Of a DNA stretch of 64,000 nt, positions 60,691 through 64,000 are shown piece after piece (within the stretch, counting starts at the first letter, position 1; the number at the start of each line of letters is the position of its first letter). The notes beneath the pieces were generated by a model. The model saw only the letters and a list, made by a program, of their open reading frames with translations, was not told the DNA's origin and made no database searches. The stretch comes from Lachnospiraceae bacterium (GTDB lineage Bacteria; Bacillota; Clostridia; Lachnospirales; Lachnospiraceae). The DNA lies in NCBI GenBank assembly GCA_015057585.1, contig SVEF01000015.1:1-64000 (forward strand), given 5' to 3'. The position numbers were made by a program, and so were the translations under genes.

Positions 60691-62190
60691 ATGACAGAGT
60701 ATAATGAAAAAGAGTTTGCGACACGGGCAAACAAACGGGTACTGGCAATGTGGACGACAATGGCGATTGTGTTATCGGCAGCCTATGCTCTTGAAATTGT
60801 AAAAGGGTTAAAGTCGGTGCCGTATTTTATCTGGATGCAGGCGTTTTGCTGGATACCATACATAGCAGGTATTGTGGTAATCGTAATAAAAGGGTGGCAT
60901 AACCGTTGGTACCGGGATATCTGTGCCGGTGGGTATTGGATGTTCTATGCCTATATTATGTTTACTTCGCCGGGCACATTGGCGTTTGCTTATGTATTGC
61001 CGATGCTTTGTATGCTGGTGATTTATAAGGATAAGAAGCTGATGTTGCGATACTGTATCTTAAACATTCTCATTCTTGGAGTTACGATTGTCCGGAATTA
61101 TAGGAACGGAATGAATACCAGTGCCGATATGACTATTTATGAGATGCAGGTGGGGATCACTGCATTTTGCTATGTTGGACTGATTACGGCAATCAAGCAT
61201 ATGAGTATGTCGGATGACACACTGTTGGATTCTATCCGTGATAATCTGGCAAAGGTAGTGCGGACGGTCCGTCAGGTGAAGCATGCAAGTGGTTCTGTGG
61301 TAGACGGCGTTACCGTAGTAAAAGGACTTGCGGTAGAGAATAAGGAGAGTGCGGCAGAGGTTGCACAGAGCATGGGAGAACTGTCTGACCAGAACAGAAC
61401 GCTGAGTGGAAGGATTGATTCTTCTATGGAAATGACAGAGAACATTGACCATCAGATGAAAAATGTTGCAGGATTGATGGAACATATTGTGGAAGTGAGT
61501 GAAAAATCTGCCGTACAGGCAACGGAGAGTTCAAAAGCACTGGAGAATGCGGTAGATGCTACCCGTTCCATGGCAAAAATATCCGGTGAAGTAGAAAAGG
61601 TATTAAGCGAATTCCGTATGCATTTTGCACGGGTAAAGGAAGAAACGGGAACGATTTCTGCGATTACGTCCCAAACGAATTTACTTGCTTTGAATGCTTC
61701 CATTGAAGCAGCAAGAGCCGGTGAAGCGGGAAGAGGCTTTGCGGTAGTTGCCGATGAAATCAGAAATTTAAGTACAGGTACCAAGGATTCTTCGGAAAGT
61801 ATTATGGAAGCACTGCAATTGTTAGAGGATACCTCGGACAAGATGACGGAATCGGTAACGATGATTCTGGAACTGATTGATGCGACGCTAGAAAAGATTC
61901 AGGCAGTCAATGCCAGTGTAGGAACTATAGCGGAGGATTCCAGACGTCTTGGAGACGAAATTCAGGTCGTGGATTCTGCAATGCAGAGTGTAAAGAATGC
62001 CAATAAAAACATGGTAGACAACATGAAGGAAGTCCGTGAAATTATGGGAACCATCACAGAGAGTGCGGAAGGCTCTAAGGAGATTACCAATGCTATGCTT
62101 GAGAAGTATGAAGAAACCGCACAAAATGTGGCAAGCATTGAAGAAGTAGTAGGAAAATTGGTCGAAGAGCTGGGAGACGAAACAGAATAA
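60691..62190 (+). CDS. Membrane methyl-accepting chemotaxis-type protein
   Basis: 499 residues. About six hydrophobic segments in residues 15-185, no large outside domain, so it senses within the membrane or inside the cell. The rest is a long coiled-coil signalling domain with the tip [46 protein letters not shown], the CheA/CheW contact. No HAMP domain is obvious. TAAGGAGAGG precedes the ATG. No flagellar or che genes are nearby, so the signal output is unknown. Confidence 0.9.
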   Translation: MTEYNEKEFATRANKRVLAMWTTMAIVLSAAYALEIVKGLKSVPYFIWMQAFCWIPYIAGIVVIVIKGWHNRWYRDICAGGYWMFYAYIMFTSPGTLAFAYVLPMLCMLVIYKDKKLMLRYCILNILILGVTIVRNYRNGMNTSADMTIYEMQVGITAFCYVGLITAIKHMSMSDDTLLDSIRDNLAKVVRTVRQVKHASGSVVDGVTVVKGLAVENKESAAEVAQSMGELSDQNRTLSGRIDSSMEMTENIDHQMKNVAGLMEHIVEVSEKSAVQATESSKALENAVDATRSMAKISGEVEKVLSEFRMHFARVKEETGTISAITSQTNLLALNASIEAARAGEAGRGFAVVADEIRNLSTGTKDSSESIMEALQLLEDTSDKMTESVTMILELIDATLEKIQAVNASVGTIAEDSRRLGDEIQVVDSAMQSVKNANKNMVDNMKEVREIMGTITESAEGSKEITNAMLEKYEETAQNVASIEEVVGKLVEELGDETE

Positions 62191-62197
62191 AGAGAAG

Positions 62198-62227
62198 AGA
62201 GCCGTCCTGAGAAGGATGGCTCTTTTC
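62198..62227 (+). terminator. Rho-independent terminator
   Basis: AGAGCCGTCC pairs with GGATGGCTCT (one G-U) over a 6-base loop, followed by TTTC. It lies 8 bases after the chemotaxis-type gene. Confidence 0.8.
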
Positions 62228-62326
62228 GCAGGGGAAGAGTATGCTTCTTATGCGAACAATTACGGGAAGCATTTTCATCAGGGAAGGTTAGGATAGAATA
62301 CAGATGATAGAAAGGTAGGAAAAAAT

Positions 62327-63436
62327 ATGTTGTATCACGTATCAAATACGGCAGGGATTAAGGTTTTGGAACCGAGGGTTTCCACCCATGGAAAGGCATA
62401 TGTGTATGCCATCGACAATTTGGTGACAGGTTTGTTATTTGGCGTGCGCCATGATGATTTTGATCTTTTTATTTATACGGATAGAGAGGGGAACAATCCG
62501 ACCTGTTGTGAGTGCTATCCGGGAGCGCTGGAGAGAGTTTATAAAGGAAAAAACTGTTCGATTTATGAACTGCCGGAAGAGGGATTCTTACATGGAATGA
62601 CCAGTTGGACGCCGGAGGTAGTCTGCGAACATGAGGTTGTGGTACAAAATGAGATTTGTGTGCCGGATATTTATGGAAGACTGCTGGAAGAGGAGAAGAA
62701 GGGAACTTTAAAGATTCGACGTTTTGAGAACAGCGCTGAGTATAAGCAGATGATTTCAAAGCATTTGGTGGACCGATTGATTCGGTTTGATGCAATAAAG
62801 TACATAGAAACGGATGTGCGTTTTCAGAAATATTTTAAGGACATTATTGGGGCATTACAGGGGGCAATGGACGGTCATCTGCTCTGTCCGGAGAGAACCA
62901 TCAAATCGATGGAGAAAAAGTATTTACAGAGTTCACTTGAATTGGTGGAAAGAGTCTTTACTGAGTCCGAAGGGGAATCCGAAGGAAAACTGGTGCGTAG
63001 TTTGGTTGAAGAAATCCGGAGTAAAAAGTATTATTTGCCGGAACTTGAACTTATCATGGTGGATGAAACAGATGCTCCGGTTGGTTATGTGATGTTTTCG
63101 AGATTCCATATTGAAGGGAAGTATGAGGACAAGCTGCTTTTGCTTTCACCGGTTGCTGTAAAGACAGAATTACAGAGAAAGCATATCTCGAAAGAACTGA
63201 TCGAATATGGTTTTCAGAAGGCGAGGGAGCTAGGCTATGAGGTGATCATGGTGGAAGGTAACCCGCGGAATTATAATCCGAGAGGCTTTGTCACTTCGGC
63301 TCCGTATGGAATCGTGGCTGCACCTTCGGTCGGACTTCCGGCACCGGAATGTCTGATGGTGAAGGAACTGGCGCCGGGAGCACTGGATACCATGGAAGGT
63401 ACGATAGAGTATTCGGTTTATGAGGCGTTGCAATGA
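62327..63436 (+). CDS. Two-domain protein with C-terminal GNAT acetyltransferase
   Basis: 369 residues. The N-terminal half (1-190) opens LYHVSNTAGIKVLEPRVSTHGKAYVYAIDNLVTGLLFG, a layout like proteins of the ADP-ribosyltransferase or RES kind (LYHxS ... L-x-P ... VYA), but no catalytic triad could be assigned. The C-terminal half (about 200-369) is GNAT: LLLLSPVAVKTELQRKHISKELIEYGFQKARELGYEVIMVEGNPRNYNPRGFVTS. Substrate unknown. GAAAGGTAGG precedes the ATG. Confidence 0.78.
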   Translation: MLYHVSNTAGIKVLEPRVSTHGKAYVYAIDNLVTGLLFGVRHDDFDLFIYTDREGNNPTCCECYPGALERVYKGKNCSIYELPEEGFLHGMTSWTPEVVCEHEVVVQNEICVPDIYGRLLEEEKKGTLKIRRFENSAEYKQMISKHLVDRLIRFDAIKYIETDVRFQKYFKDIIGALQGAMDGHLLCPERTIKSMEKKYLQSSLELVERVFTESEGESEGKLVRSLVEEIRSKKYYLPELELIMVDETDAPVGYVMFSRFHIEGKYEDKLLLLSPVAVKTELQRKHISKELIEYGFQKARELGYEVIMVEGNPRNYNPRGFVTSAPYGIVAAPSVGLPAPECLMVKELAPGALDTMEGTIEYSVYEALQ

Positions 63437-63455
63437 GGTGGTTTTAGCATAGTTT

Positions 63456-64000
63456 ATGCGGAAAGAAGAGTATGGGAACATGGGGCAGGTAGCTTTAAAT
63501 GAGAACAGGGAATGGCTTGAAAATTTAGTAAATGTCCGTCCGTCAAAGCGGCAGCTTGCGTGGCAGCAGTTAGAATTTACAGCATTTTTTCATTACGGGA
63601 TCAATAGTTTTACGGACAAAGAGTGGGGCGATGGGAAAGAGGACATTTCGATGTTTCATCCGGAAGCACTGAATACCGACCAGTGGTGTGAGAGCCTTTT
63701 GAATGCGGAAATTAAGGCCTGTATTATTACGGCAAAGCATCACGACGGATTTTGTCTTTGGGATACGAAGTATACGAATCATTCTGTGATGCATACGCCG
63801 TTTGGAAAAGATATTGTGGCAGAACTTGCTGCGTCCTGTAAAAAGTATGGAATAAAGTTTGGTGTTTATTTATCGCCATGGGACCGTCATGAGGCAACCT
63901 ATGGACAGGGAAAGGCATATGACGATTATTTTTGTAGTCAACTGACGGAGCTTTTGACCAATTACGGAGAACTGTATACGGTCTGGTTTGACGGAGCCTG
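63456..64000 (+). CDS. GH29 alpha-L-fucosidase, partial (cut by window end)
   Basis: The reading frame is open to the last base; 181 codons are visible. FTAFFHYGINSFTDKEWGDG and IITAKHHDGFCLWDTKYTNHSV are the signature strands of GH29, followed by GVYLSPWDRHE and LYTVWFDGA, the strand that leads to the nucleophile Asp. No signal peptide is seen. The start is ATG at 63456; ATG at 63480 is also possible and neither has a perfect ribosome site. It should remove alpha-fucose from host or milk glycans. Confidence 0.85.
   Translation, partial: MRKEEYGNMGQVALNENREWLENLVNVRPSKRQLAWQQLEFTAFFHYGINSFTDKEWGDGKEDISMFHPEALNTDQWCESLLNAEIKACIITAKHHDGFCLWDTKYTNHSVMHTPFGKDIVAELAASCKKYGIKFGVYLSPWDRHEATYGQGKAYDDYFCSQLTELLTNYGELYTVWFDGA

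Overview
The window looks like a chromosomal segment of a gut-type anaerobic Firmicute, most likely Lachnospiraceae (Roseburia, Eubacterium or Butyrivibrio relatives). I infer this from low-to-moderate GC, strong AGGAGG-type ribosome binding sites, many short rho-independent terminators, several soluble-oligosaccharide ABC importers without their own ATPase, LacI, AraC/YesN and XRE regulators, and no Bacteroidetes-style SusC/SusD. No tRNA, rRNA, CRISPR array, insertion sequence or phage module was seen. Family names come from reading motifs by eye; no database search was run.

Layout. (1) 1-4.2 kb is an AT-rich accessory stretch: a four-gene cassette with two zinc-ribbon proteins and membrane anchors, a two-helix membrane protein, and a two-gene unit (about 300 aa soluble protein plus four-helix membrane protein). 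(2) 4.4-7.5 kb is a run of GNAT acetyltransferases, cysteine-rich DUF3795-like proteins and an HExxH protein. (3) 7.8-15.3 kb is a maltodextrin locus: divergent LacI regulator, promoter with paired operators, surface lipoprotein, intracellular GH13 enzyme, binding protein and two permeases. (4) 15.4-29.4 kb holds a PPP-type phosphatase, a membrane AraC regulator and a beta-galactoside locus (binding protein, two permeases, LacL/LacM-type two-subunit GH2, an HPr-like protein lacking the active histidine, a GPH-type symporter and a second GH2).

(5) 29.6-39.6 kb is a patchwork of small enzymes, a two-component system, a PlsC-like acyltransferase and several visible gene scars: a Nudix gene fused to a GNAT tail, an internally deleted paralogue, a chemotaxis-receptor remnant and a duplicated 3' end. 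It ends in a noncoding stretch with four regularly built GTATCT/AGATAC inverted repeats. (6) 39.7-54.4 kb holds a possible PD-(D/E)XK protein, an FAD oxidoreductase, PAP2, PI-PLC-X, a PfkB kinase, a GH79-like enzyme, a CE4 deacetylase lipoprotein, a GH13 alpha-glucosidase, a broken Nudix region, a predicted guanine riboswitch in front of a small membrane protein, and a GH27 alpha-galactosidase with an inserted domain.

(7) 55.0-59.5 kb is the most unusual system: from one strong promoter, two paralogous YbjN-like proteins and a 1162-aa protein that joins a Clp-type AAA+ module, a degenerate receiver-like segment and an FtsH-type AAA+/M41 protease with intact HExxH but no membrane anchor. (8) 59.5-64 kb has a GDPD enzyme, a membrane chemotaxis-type protein, a two-domain GNAT protein and the start of a GH29 alpha-L-fucosidase cut by the window end.

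Together the sugar loci import maltodextrins and beta-galactosides and split them inside the cell. The enzymes for glucuronide, alpha-galactoside and fucoside cleavage, mostly without signal peptides, fit a host-glycan and plant-glycan scavenger.
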